Below, one piece after another: positions 8,307 to 16,844 of a stretch of DNA of 64,000 nucleotides (the first letter of the stretch is position 1; each line of letters begins with the position of its first letter). The stretch is from Shiella aurantiaca. GTDB lineage: Bacteria; Bacteroidota; Bacteroidia; Cytophagales; Cyclobacteriaceae. Location of the stretch: NCBI GenBank assembly GCA_030412945.1, contig JAUHJS010000008.1, forward strand, positions 62,001 to 126,000, given 5' to 3'. Position numbers and translations under genes: made by a program. The notes beneath the pieces were generated by a model. The model ran no database searches. It was given only the letters and a program-made list of their open reading frames with translations, and was not told where the DNA came from.

Positions 8307-8381
8307 CGAGCGGAGAAGGCCGTTAACATATCTATAACAACAGTTAACATTTCATTAACAAAATAACAGATGAGAGTCATT

Positions 8382-8389
8382 TATTTTTG
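8382..8389 (+). promoter_or_regulatory. Possible -7 box (TATTTTTG) of the MBL-fold gene
   Basis: The octamer fits TAnnTTTG and lies 13 bases before the ATG at 8403, which would give a very short leader. GTTAACAT occurs twice upstream (8322 and 8343), 21 bases apart, and could be a repeated binding site. This is inference from motif and position only. Confidence 0.25.
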
Positions 8390-8402
8390 AGAAAAAAATA
8401 AT

Positions 8403-9920
8403 ATGAAAAACAAAAAACACTTCTACACACTTCAAATTCTTCTACTATTTAGTATACCTCTCAAAGCACAGTCACAGAAACATTCATTTGCTTACCAAAA
8501 CTTTAATCAGGCATATGAAATACTAAACAGTTCCATCAAACAGCATGGAATATTAGATCCCATGATCGGTATAAAGCTGGAAATTATCGGGAAATATTAT
8601 GATGAGGGTCACCCATATCACCCTGATAGTCTGGTAAGTAGAAACCTGACTGCTACCCTAGTATATCAAATGGGAAATATAGAGGAACGTGGTATTGAAA
8701 AAAGAGGAGACAGAGAAACTAGCTATGTTAATAAATTTATTTCCAATAGATATTTCTATTTAGACAAGGGAAAGCAATTTTATTTCGAAATATCTAAAGA
8801 TAAAAGTTCTAACTTAAAAGAATACTCCAAGATCATCCCACAGATGATTCTTAATGAGGCTAAATTGAATGCAAAATCTTTAAATTATTTAGGACAAGAA
8901 AATCATTATAATATTATTTCTTATGTGGATGCTAATAATGAAATATGGCAAATTTATATCGGCACAGAAGACCATTTACTTCATAAAATGACTAATCTAT
9001 ACTTTGATGATAGAATGGGAGATTCCTATGAAATTATAGAATTTGACAACTATAAATTGGTGAACAATTTGATGCTTCCCGGGAAATTCAAAAAACATAG
9101 GTTGAATCAAATTGTTAGAGATTGGGATGTATCATACTTTCAAATAAACGATAAGCTAGATTGGAGCTTACCCGATTCTATACAGATAAAGCATGCTACT
9201 AAGGATTATACTTATAAGTTAACCTCAGATAGTATTTTCATAAATCCAATTACAAAAAATATCTATGAAATTCTATTGCCCCAGACTAACAATAGGTTAT
9301 TACTGGCGCTTTTTGACAAGTATTCCGTTTTAATTGAAGGCTCCTATCATAGCATACATGGTGATTTAGTGATAAAAAAAATAGAAGAAAAATTCCCTAA
9401 GCACCCGGTCAAGTATTTTTCTTATAGCCATCTTCACCACCAATACATTGGTTTTGTTAGAAGTATTGCTGCCAATGGCGGCACAGTTATCGCTCCTGAG
9501 TCGCACTATGGGCTGATCGAAAAAATGGTGAACAGTAAACACTCTTTAAATCCAGACAGACAAGCTGAAATTAATGAAAAATTAAAGTACGAGCTTTTTG
9601 ACAAGGAATATACCCTTAAAGACAAGCATAATCAATTACAGATTTATAATATCGGCCCCATACATACAGCTCAATATTCAGTATTCTATTTCCCGGAGGC
9701 CAAACTGCTCATGGTGGGAGATTTACTTTGGGTTTATGAAAATGAAAATATAAATCATTTATCGGGGAGAACATTAGAGCTTTTTAAGAAATTGCAGAAA
9801 TTAAATCTGGATATTGATCAAATGATAATTTCATGGCCTGTAGATGGTTATAAAATAAAGAATTATGTTGATTACAAAGAGTTTCAATCAAAAGGTGAAT
9901 TGTCTGAAAAGAACAAATAA
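8403..9920 (+). CDS. Secreted metallo-beta-lactamase-fold protein with degenerate metal site
   Basis: The protein has 505 residues with an N-terminal signal peptide (about 1-23, ending near KAQS). The first 300 residues resemble no domain I recognise. The C-terminal 170 residues have the layout of a metallo-beta-lactamase fold. In place of the usual HxHxDH, the motif is SHLHHQY (His near 343 and 345 kept, Asp and third His replaced by Gln and Tyr). The later GPIHT His (about 421) and the GDL Asp (about 440) are kept. It may therefore bind one metal or none. The gene is strongly AT-rich compared with core genes, lies between repeat copies 2 and 3, and appears to be acquired. Its substrate is unknown. 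Confidence 0.7.
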   Translation: MKNKKHFYTLQILLLFSIPLKAQSQKHSFAYQNFNQAYEILNSSIKQHGILDPMIGIKLEIIGKYYDEGHPYHPDSLVSRNLTATLVYQMGNIEERGIEKRGDRETSYVNKFISNRYFYLDKGKQFYFEISKDKSSNLKEYSKIIPQMILNEAKLNAKSLNYLGQENHYNIISYVDANNEIWQIYIGTEDHLLHKMTNLYFDDRMGDSYEIIEFDNYKLVNNLMLPGKFKKHRLNQIVRDWDVSYFQINDKLDWSLPDSIQIKHATKDYTYKLTSDSIFINPITKNIYEILLPQTNNRLLLALFDKYSVLIEGSYHSIHGDLVIKKIEEKFPKHPVKYFSYSHLHHQYIGFVRSIAANGGTVIAPESHYGLIEKMVNSKHSLNPDRQAEINEKLKYELFDKEYTLKDKHNQLQIYNIGPIHTAQYSVFYFPEAKLLMVGDLLWVYENENINHLSGRTLELFKKLQKLNLDIDQMIISWPVDGYKIKNYVDYKEFQSKGELSEKNK

Positions 9921-9970
9921 TTATTCCACGATAACTAAAGTAGTAGTATACCTAAAAATAGTTGACCTCT

Positions 9971-10060
9971 ACCAGTGGAAGGCTTTTAATTTCACTTAGT
10001 GTAAAGGCTAGGCTTGTGCGGATACTTGTACAAGTCTAGCTTTGCTAAGACTTGCACTAG
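9971..10060. repeat. REPIN-like palindromic repeat, degraded copy 3
   Basis: The right half is well kept: CAAGTCT and AGACTTG pair around AGCTTTGCTA (10031-10054), matching the right hairpin of copies 1 and 2. The left half is recognisable only by the GGCTTGTGCGGATAC part and is otherwise diverged. It follows the MBL-fold gene by about 50 bases, in the same orientation as the other copies. Confidence 0.55.
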
Positions 10061-10068
10061 TAAAGCAA

Positions 10069-10107
10069 AACAATCAACTGCTTAGTGACACTAACCAACT
10101 GAAACTA
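10069..10107 (+). pseudogene. Remnant of a BRO-N coding sequence
   Basis: Thirteen consecutive codons read NNQLLSDTNQLKL, matching NNQLVSVTNQLKL of the intact BRO-N/Fic protein at 11 of 13 positions. The frame soon degenerates on both sides. It lies directly after repeat copy 3, as the intact Fic gene lies after copy 1. This suggests an ancestral repeat-plus-BRO-N unit that was deleted here. The match is short, so the call rests on sequence similarity plus matching position. Confidence 0.5.
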
Positions 10108-10161
10108 TTTCATTATAATAAAAACCAATCCATCATAGTAAAAATGCGACCATTTTGAAGA

Positions 10162-10199
10162 GAAGATGCCTGTAACTCCCCTGCGGGGTGGGCGTCTTC
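10162..10199. repeat. Nested hairpin upstream of the DoxX-like gene
   Basis: GAAGATGCC (10162-10170) pairs with GGCGTCTTC (10191-10199), one G-U pair included, and an inner CCCC-TGC-GGGG hairpin (10178-10188) sits inside. There is no T-run, so it is not a standard terminator on either strand. It ends 19 bases before the DoxX ATG and could be a REP-type element at the island edge or a leader structure. Confidence 0.4.
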
Positions 10200-10218
10200 G
10201 CTTAAAATCGTTTTGCTT

Positions 10219-10653
10219 ATGTTACACTGGATAGATTCCCTTCACCAAAAGCTCTTTTTCAAGCTTTTTGCCCTCGGCACCCGCATTTTATTGGCTATAG
10301 GTTTTATCCCTTCGGGTATGAAAAAGGTATTGGGCATGCGCTTTACCCAGCTTACGGCAGATACGCCCATTGGCTTTTTCTTTGAAGCGATGTACCAAAC
10401 GGGCTTTTACTGGAATTTCCTGGGCGGAGCCCAAGTGCTGGCGGCATTACTACTGCTGATTCCGCGCACGCGAATTCTCGGAGCCTTGCTCTATTTCCCA
10501 CTGATTGTGAATATCTTTCTCATCACCGTTTCCCTGCATTTTAGAGGCACTTGGGTGATTACCGGACTCATGTTATTGGCAAGTATCTATCTCTTGGTAT
10601 TAGAACACAAAAGCCTGCGTCCGCTATTCCTTAAAAGCCAATCAACTGCTTGA
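10219..10653 (+). CDS. DoxX-like four-helix membrane protein
   Basis: This small integral membrane protein of 144 residues has about four hydrophobic segments: ILLAIGFIPSGMKKV, the AQVLAALLLLIP region, YFPLIVNIFLI and GLMLLASIYLLVL. The G-x-x-F/L-x-x-S-G-x-x-K pattern in helix 1 is typical of DoxX/SURF4-like proteins. Family members have been linked to quinone or redox functions, but the role here is not predictable. I chose ATG at 10219 over the in-frame TTG two codons upstream. The 3' end overlaps the convergent alkaline phosphatase gene by 23 bases. Confidence 0.7.
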   Translation: MLHWIDSLHQKLFFKLFALGTRILLAIGFIPSGMKKVLGMRFTQLTADTPIGFFFEAMYQTGFYWNFLGGAQVLAALLLLIPRTRILGALLYFPLIVNIFLITVSLHFRGTWVITGLMLLASIYLLVLEHKSLRPLFLKSQSTA

Positions 10654-11704
10654 TTTTGTGATAGATTTCGGTGTTTTCATAAATACCGGAGAATTTTTCT
10701 GCGCCCGGGCCATAGGCAAATACAGGCACCATGGCTCCGGTGTGATGTCCGGTAGTAAACTGATATTCGATTTCGTTGTATTTACCCTCATTGCTGCCAA
10801 TGGCAAAGCCTCCCGTTTCATGATCGGCCGTAACAATCACCAAGGTTTCCCCATCGGCCTTGGCAAATTCCAGCACTTGCGCAATGGTGGCATTGAAATC
10901 AAGCATTTCGGCAATCAGGTAATCGGCCTGGTTCTCATGTCCGCCCCAGTCGATTTGCGAGCCTTCTATCATCACAAAAAAGGGCTTTTCGCCTTTTATA
11001 CGCTGCAAGAGCTGAATGCTGGCTTTTCCCAAGATATCGCCTCGGCCACTGAGCATAGGCGGCATTTCCAAAGCGCCAATCAAGCAGCCCAGTTTTTCGT
11101 TTTTCCATTCTTCGGCCGTAGGCAAGGCATCTAACACCAAGTGGTAGCCTTGGGCGCGTAGCGAATCGAGGTAGTTGAGACTGTCTTTTCGCTGATTGAA
11201 GTAATTGATTCCGCCTCCCACAAAATAATCTACCCCCGAGCGGTGCAAATAGGTGGCAATTTCCTCTTCGTATTTGCGGAACTTCACATGGGCAAAAAAG
11301 GAAGCCGGAGTAGCATGCGTGATGGAAGAAGTCGCCACCAGTCCGGTTTTCCAGCCTTGGGCATGCAGAGTTTCCAGCAAGGTTTCGGCCGGTAGGCTAT
11401 CTTTATCCATTCCTATGGCTTTGTTGTAGGTTTTCTGACCAAAAGAAAAGGCCGCAGCACCGGCAGCTGAATCGGTGATTTTATGCGAATAGGAGGATGT
11501 TTTACTTAAGCCCACCACGGGAAATTGCTCCAAAGCCAAGGGCTGATCGGAGGCATACAATACACTGGAAAGCTGGCTTACACCCATCCCATCGCCCACC
11601 ATCAGAATCACATTTTTGGGTTGGGGATTTGCTACAGGTGCGGGGTTTTCACAGGCAGTAAAGGCCAGGAGGGCCAAGGAGGTCAATAGAGAAAAATGCT
11701 TCAT
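10631..11704 (-). CDS. Alkaline phosphatase family lipoprotein
   Basis: This protein of 357 residues has a lipoprotein signal (LALLAFTAC, Cys near 19), which places it at the periplasm or outer membrane. It follows the PhoA pattern: metal ligand Asp in MVGDGMG, nucleophile Ser in TDSAAGAAA, HATPASF, then EGSQIDWGGH (Glu, Asp and His ligands), TADHETGG, and the C-terminal His in TGHHTG. All catalytic elements of the zinc/magnesium phosphatase are present, so it should hydrolyse phosphate monoesters. It is shorter than E. coli PhoA (about 470) and lacks some surface insertions. It is transcribed alone, with 80 bases to the PhoH gene upstream. Confidence 0.92.
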   Translation of the reverse strand: MKHFSLLTSLALLAFTACENPAPVANPQPKNVILMVGDGMGVSQLSSVLYASDQPLALEQFPVVGLSKTSSYSHKITDSAAGAAAFSFGQKTYNKAIGMDKDSLPAETLLETLHAQGWKTGLVATSSITHATPASFFAHVKFRKYEEEIATYLHRSGVDYFVGGGINYFNQRKDSLNYLDSLRAQGYHLVLDALPTAEEWKNEKLGCLIGALEMPPMLSGRGDILGKASIQLLQRIKGEKPFFVMIEGSQIDWGGHENQADYLIAEMLDFNATIAQVLEFAKADGETLVIVTADHETGGFAIGSNEGKYNEIEYQFTTGHHTGAMVPVFAYGPGAEKFSGIYENTEIYHKIKQLIGF

Positions 11705-11784
11705 GGAGGTAAAAAAACGTTACACAAAAATACAGGCTGCCTTTCGACAACCTGTTATGTAAGCATTACTTTTTTATGAATGGT

Positions 11785-13125
11785 CTACAACAGATCATTG
11801 GCGAGATTGGCCAGTTCCGAGCGTTCGCCTTTCTCTAAAGTGATGTGGGCATACAAAGGATGGTCTTTGATGCGGTCGATTAGATAACTGAGTCCATTAC
11901 TTTGCGAGTCGAGGTAAGGCGTGTCAATTTGGTAGATATCGCCCGTGAATATGATTTTGGTATTTTCTCCGGCTCGGGTAATAATGGTTTTCACCTCATG
12001 CGGGGTGAGGTTTTGGGCCTCATCCACAATAAAGAAAATATTGGAAAGGCTTCGCCCGCGTATGTAAGCCAGAGGCGTGATCACCAGTTTTTCCAAATTC
12101 ACCATTTCAGTCAGGCGGGTGGCTTCCTTATCGCCTTCGCCAAATTGGTTTTGGATAAACTTCAGGTTGTCCCACAGCGGCTCCATGTAGGGATTGAGCT
12201 TAGATTTGATATCGCCCGGTAAGTAGCCAATATCCTTATTGCTCAGCGGCACAATGGGGCGCGCGAGGTAAATCTGCTTGTATTCCCTGCGCTGCTCCAA
12301 GGCGGCCGCCAAGGCTAGCAAGGTTTTTCCTGTGCCTGCCACGCCTTGTATGGTTACGAGGCGCACATCGGGGTTCATAAGGGCATGTATGGCGAAGGTT
12401 TGCTCAGCGTTGCGCGGTTTTATGCCATAAATCGGCCTTTTATCCACCTTTTCTATCAGTTGGTTAGCGGCATTGTAATAAGCCAGCACCGAATTTTTAT
12501 CACTTTTCAGGATAAAATAACTGTTGTTGGCTGGCTTCTTGCGCCCACTGATGACTTTCTTGGGCTCAGCGCCTCCGGTTTCATAAATGGTATTGATGCT
12601 CTCGGGGTCGAGGTTTTCGAGCACGGTTTTTCCACTGTGCAGCTCTTGCACGTTTTTGATTTTGCCCGTTTCGTAATCTTCGGCTTGCAGGTTCAGCGAC
12701 TTAGCTTTTAGGCGCAGGTTGATATCCTTGCTTACCAAAATCACCTTTTTGCCTTTGGCTTCCTGCTGCAGCTTGAGGGCGGCATTTAGTATTTTGTGGT
12801 CGGCCTTATCTTCATTAAATATCACCGAAGCATCCAACTTGCTATCGTTGGCCATCAGCACCTTAAACTTTCCCTTTTTGGGGCCATTGAGCGGAATCCA
12901 GTCTTGCAGCATGTGGTCGCTGGCCAGCTTGTCGAGCAGGCGGATAAATTCGCGCGCCTCGAAATTCTTGGTATCGTTCCCTTTCTTAAAATTGTCCAGC
13001 TCTTCGAGCACAGTAATGGGTATGCCCACATCGTGTTCTTCAAAGTTCATGATGGAGTCGTGGGAGTAGAGAATCACGGAGGTGTCGAGCACAAAAATCT
13101 TCTGCTCTTTTTTGGCTTTTTGCAT
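11785..13125 (-). CDS. PhoH family ATPase with N-terminal PIN domain
   Basis: The 446-residue protein joins a PIN-like ribonuclease domain (residues about 8-150, with the acidic start VLDTSVILYSHD and VLEELDNFKKG) to a PhoH-type P-loop ATPase. The Walker A motif GVAGTGKT lies near 261-268 and Walker B IFFIVDEAQN near 363-371. Such PIN-PhoH fusions (PhoH2/YlaK class) couple RNA unwinding with cleavage in the members studied. No neighbour indicates a specific target. The downstream gene is the phosphatase, but PhoH naming does not by itself imply phosphate control. Confidence 0.92.
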   Translation of the reverse strand: MQKAKKEQKIFVLDTSVILYSHDSIMNFEEHDVGIPITVLEELDNFKKGNDTKNFEAREFIRLLDKLASDHMLQDWIPLNGPKKGKFKVLMANDSKLDASVIFNEDKADHKILNAALKLQQEAKGKKVILVSKDINLRLKAKSLNLQAEDYETGKIKNVQELHSGKTVLENLDPESINTIYETGGAEPKKVISGRKKPANNSYFILKSDKNSVLAYYNAANQLIEKVDKRPIYGIKPRNAEQTFAIHALMNPDVRLVTIQGVAGTGKTLLALAAALEQRREYKQIYLARPIVPLSNKDIGYLPGDIKSKLNPYMEPLWDNLKFIQNQFGEGDKEATRLTEMVNLEKLVITPLAYIRGRSLSNIFFIVDEAQNLTPHEVKTIITRAGENTKIIFTGDIYQIDTPYLDSQSNGLSYLIDRIKDHPLYAHITLEKGERSELANLANDLL

Positions 13126-13291
13126 AGTGGACTAGTAAAAGTGACGAGCCATAAGGCACGTTTTTAAGTTAGCAATATTTGAATGAAAGCGATATAAAAG
13201 AGGATTAATTTTGAATCAAATTTTTAAACCGCGCATAAGGTTGTAATTTCATCGTTTCTAAAAATGGGCCTACGCATTTTTTGATTTTGCC

Positions 13292-15940
13292 ATGCATACG
13301 AAGAGAATCCTTTACAGCCTTTTATTTTTTTGCCTCCTCGGCCTTTCCGCCTCTGCCGGACCGATAAAAAAGGTCTTGAAACTGATAGAAAAGCAGAAAT
13401 ACGAAAAAGCGGAAAAGACGGTGCTGAGAAAACTCAGCAAAGACAGCCTGAATTCGGGCATGCGCTATGCCTATGCACGGCTGTGGGTGACGCCCGACTA
13501 CCCGGAGTACCATATTGATTCGGCCCATCGCTATATTATTCAAGCTCAGTCTGATTGGGCGATTTCTTCTGAAAAAATGAAGAAAAAAATGAAAAAAGAC
13601 GGCCTCGATTCACTCGGTTTACAGGCCTTTAAGCAGCAAGTAGATAGCCTCGCCTTTGCCCGTGCCCAAGCAGCCGATACCTTAGCCGCCTATCAGTATT
13701 TTTTGGATGAGTTCTCTGATGCCCTTGAATATAGGACAGCACGCGCGCTCCGCGATGAAAGGGCCTACCAAATCGCGAAAAGGGAAAATACCTATGAGAG
13801 CTATTTGTACTTTCTGCGCACCTATCCCGATGCTCAGCAAGCTAAGGATGCACGTGAGTTTTATGATATTTTGCTTTTTGAAGAAAAAATTAGGGATAAA
13901 AAGCTCGCCAGCTTCCGCCAGTTTTTACAGGAATATCCTAATACACCCTACCGCAAAGAAGCCGAATGGCAAATTTTGCAAATCAGTACGGCCAGCAATA
14001 CGCCCGAAAGCTTTCAAGCTTTTATGAAATCCTACCCTAACTCGGAGTGGCGCAGCAAGGTGCTCAATCGCCTGTATTGGGCCTACAAGGCAGAAGGAAA
14101 GAGTGCTGATTTTGTAGCGGCTTTTCCCTCGGAAGCCTTTACCGATTCGCTGGTGGCTTACCAAAGTCAGGTGCCTGCCTATAGCTTGCCCATCAGAGAA
14201 AAGGGGAAATATGCTTATATGAAGGAGAATGGCGAGTTACTCACCGACTTCCGCTACACGCAAATCCCAGAAGAAGATTTATGTGGAGCCTTAGTACGGG
14301 ATTTTAGCGTGGTACAAAGCGAAGAAGATGTAGTGGTACTCAACCGAGCGGGAAAAGAGGTGATTACAGGTGATTGGGAAAATATAACCGTGCTCAACGA
14401 AGCCGCAGGAATCTTTGCCTTATCCTCCGACCAAGGGGATCAGGTATATAGGGTGGGCGAAGGCCTATTGGAATTGCCAATGGCGCATCAGGTTCGGAGT
14501 TTGGGGAATCACTACTTGGCTCTACAAACAGAGGCGCAAGGAAAATGGGCGGTCTATTCTTTAGGCGGCCATCCACTGCTTAGTGCCGAATGGGATAGTT
14601 TGCACTTGGTTCAGGAGCAAGTGTGGCTTAGAAAACAAGAACACTGGACCTGGCTTAGCCGAAAAGAACTAGAAAAGGTGGCGGATGGCAACTTGTCTCC
14701 TTGGGGACGAGCGATAGACCGTTTTTCGGTTTTTGAGGAAGAATATGTAGTGATAGAACAAGAAGGGAAAAAGGGACTGCTAAATGCCGAAGGAGAACTC
14801 GTATTTTCTGCAAAATGGGAATCCTTAGCACGAGTGGACGACCGCTGGATGGCCAGAGACAGCCTAGGCTTTCAATTCTTTAGTACCGATGGCAAAACGC
14901 CTTATTTGAAAAATCTGAGCCAATGGGCCGTGAACTCCCTGTTTATGATTGCCCAAAGTCAGCAAAAATGGACGGTGCTTACCCGAAGCCGCTACGATTT
15001 CCCCTCTTTCAGCTACGATAGTGCTCAGCTGCTGGGTGAGCATTTTGTATGGCTGGCTACGCAAGACAGTACCTGGCTCCTATTTGAAGGAGGACGCAAA
15101 CTGCCCTTGAGTGCTCAGGACAAGATCCGTGTCCGCAGGCCTAATCAAGCTTTTGATGGCGAAGTAGAATGGATAGAAGTGCAAAATAGCAAAGGGTACA
15201 TCCGGGTGTTCGACCAAAAAGGGCAAGAAATCCTGAACAATATCACGGAGACACCTTTATACCTGGCAGAACAAGCCATTGTGGCAGATAAAAAAGGGAA
15301 AAAAGGCTTGATAGATGGACAGGGTCAAAGCCTTGTGCCTATGAAATACGAGGCCATTGGCAATTACCGCGAGGGCATGGTTTCGCTTTTATTGAATAAG
15401 CAGTTTGGCGCCTATTTGCTGACCGAGAAAAAACTCATTCCCACCCAATACGAACGCCTCCTCAAAGCCTACACGGCAACCGTTTTGCTAGCGGCCAAAG
15501 GGGGTAAATGGGGATTTATCACTAGCGATAATCAGCCTTTGAGCGAATTTAGCTTTGATGAAGTACATTATTGGACGGATTCCGTGGCCTTGGTCCGCAA
15601 TGATGAGGCTTGGAGCGTGTACGATTTTTATGAAGACGATTATCTGTATGAGGATATTGAAAATTTCCACTTTATTCGCCAAAGCGCGGAGGAAAATGTG
15701 TTGCAAATACTGACACCTAGCGGCTATGGCATTTACAGTAGCCTCCACGGAGAGGTGGTGCCGCCTACCTATAATGATTTATTGAACTTAGGTACGGCTG
15801 AGCAGCCTTTGTATTTTGCCGAGAAGCACGTGGCTGAGGCCGATTTTTATGTAGTGCTTTACCTCAATGCCAAGGGAGAAACCCTGCACAAGCAAGTGTT
15901 TACTCCCGAAGAATACGATTTTATTTATTGTGATAATTAA
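13292..15940 (+). CDS. Secreted TPR-like/WG-repeat protein
   Basis: An 882-residue protein with a signal peptide (about 1-22, ending SASAG). Residues about 25-280 contain helical YLYFLRTYPDA and FLQEYPNTPYRKEAEWQIL units that resemble TPR or outer-membrane-lipoprotein repeats. From about 290 to the end it is beta-rich with WG-type repeats: KGKYAYMKENGELLTDFRY, KKGLLNAEGELVFSAKWESL and KKGLIDGQGQSLVPMKYEAI. The repeats follow the K/W-G-hydrophobic-x-x-x-G pattern. WG repeats are thought to form beta-propeller-like or extended binding surfaces; no enzymatic motif is visible. It ends 4 bases inside the convergent RmlD-like gene. Function unknown. Confidence 0.8.
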   Translation: MHTKRILYSLLFFCLLGLSASAGPIKKVLKLIEKQKYEKAEKTVLRKLSKDSLNSGMRYAYARLWVTPDYPEYHIDSAHRYIIQAQSDWAISSEKMKKKMKKDGLDSLGLQAFKQQVDSLAFARAQAADTLAAYQYFLDEFSDALEYRTARALRDERAYQIAKRENTYESYLYFLRTYPDAQQAKDAREFYDILLFEEKIRDKKLASFRQFLQEYPNTPYRKEAEWQILQISTASNTPESFQAFMKSYPNSEWRSKVLNRLYWAYKAEGKSADFVAAFPSEAFTDSLVAYQSQVPAYSLPIREKGKYAYMKENGELLTDFRYTQIPEEDLCGALVRDFSVVQSEEDVVVLNRAGKEVITGDWENITVLNEAAGIFALSSDQGDQVYRVGEGLLELPMAHQVRSLGNHYLALQTEAQGKWAVYSLGGHPLLSAEWDSLHLVQEQVWLRKQEHWTWLSRKELEKVADGNLSPWGRAIDRFSVFEEEYVVIEQEGKKGLLNAEGELVFSAKWESLARVDDRWMARDSLGFQFFSTDGKTPYLKNLSQWAVNSLFMIAQSQQKWTVLTRSRYDFPSFSYDSAQLLGEHFVWLATQDSTWLLFEGGRKLPLSAQDKIRVRRPNQAFDGEVEWIEVQNSKGYIRVFDQKGQEILNNITETPLYLAEQAIVADKKGKKGLIDGQGQSLVPMKYEAIGNYREGMVSLLLNKQFGAYLLTEKKLIPTQYERLLKAYTATVLLAAKGGKWGFITSDNQPLSEFSFDEVHYWTDSVALVRNDEAWSVYDFYEDDYLYEDIENFHFIRQSAEENVLQILTPSGYGIYSSLHGEVVPPTYNDLLNLGTAEQPLYFAEKHVAEADFYVVLYLNAKGETLHKQVFTPEEYDFIYCDN

Positions 15941-16839
15941 GCGCGCTGCATCTGCTGCGCCACCATGGCAATGCCTTCTTTAAAGGTGTGGGGGGTATAG
16001 CCAAGTACGCGTTTGGCTTTATCCAAAATAAAGCCCGTCCGTGCAGGCCTTTTGGCAGTTTGCTGAAAAGTGGAAGAATCAGCCGCCTTGATAAGGGATG
16101 CATCCAGCTGAAAAAACTCAGCCGTTTGCTGGGCCATTTCATAGGGCGTTAAGAAATCATCTCCCGAAATATTAAAAATCCCCTGAGCCTTTTGGCTCAC
16201 AATGAGGTAGCAGCCCATGGCCAAATCTTCCGCCAAAGTGGGCGTGCGAAACTGGTCGGTCACTACTTGTATGCTTTTACCTGCTTCCAGGTTGTTTTTC
16301 ACCCAAAGGATGATATTGCTACGGCTCATGTCGTGGGCAATGCCATATACCAGCACCGTGCGGGCAATGGCACAGGGGCAATTCGCCTTGCGCACCAATT
16401 CTTCCGCCTGCAATTTACTTTCCCCATAAAAGCTGATCGGGCTAGCCTCAGCTTCTTCCGCATACGGCCCGGCTGCCCCATCGAAAATAAAGTCGGTGGA
16501 AAGGTGCAGCAAAAAGCTATTTGTTTGCTCACAGGCCTCAATTAAGTAGCGTACCGCTTCCACATTCAACTGCTGACAGGCTTCTTGTTCGGTTTCGCAT
16601 TGATCTACATTGGTCATGGCCGCGGTATGAATCACCGCATCGGGCGCGTGGCGGGTAATGCAGTCCATCACCTGCTGCCTTTGGGTAATGTCCAGCGACT
16701 CATAGGTATAGCGCTCCGTTTGTGGCAATCGGTTAGCACCACGTGCCGTGGCGATTAACTCAATTTGGGGGTTTTCGGACAACAAGGCTACGAGTTTCTG
16801 ACCCAATAAACCATTAGAGCCGGTGAGCAAAATCTTCAT
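15937..16839 (-). CDS. RmlD-like dTDP-4-dehydrorhamnose reductase family protein
   Basis: This short-chain dehydrogenase has 300 residues. It has the N-terminal NAD(P)-binding GSNGLLGQKL motif, HTAAMTNVDQCE (the substrate/cofactor loop typical of RmlD), STDFIFDG, and the catalytic YGESKLQAEE (YxxxK). RmlD makes dTDP-L-rhamnose, but no other rml genes are nearby. An SDR with a different sugar or a MAT2B-like role is possible. The gene is followed by the cyclophilin upstream, 5 bases apart on the same strand, so they may be co-transcribed. Confidence 0.85.
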   Translation of the reverse strand: MKILLTGSNGLLGQKLVALLSENPQIELIATARGANRLPQTERYTYESLDITQRQQVMDCITRHAPDAVIHTAAMTNVDQCETEQEACQQLNVEAVRYLIEACEQTNSFLLHLSTDFIFDGAAGPYAEEAEASPISFYGESKLQAEELVRKANCPCAIARTVLVYGIAHDMSRSNIILWVKNNLEAGKSIQVVTDQFRTPTLAEDLAMGCYLIVSQKAQGIFNISGDDFLTPYEMAQQTAEFFQLDASLIKAADSSTFQQTAKRPARTGFILDKAKRVLGYTPHTFKEGIAMVAQQMQRA

Positions 16840-16844
16840 GGGCT

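Noticed and set aside
6974-10060. A CRISPR array formed by the three repeats
   Set aside because: The repeats are about 135 bp, palindromic throughout and about 1-2 kb apart with genes between them. There are no short uniform spacers or cas genes.
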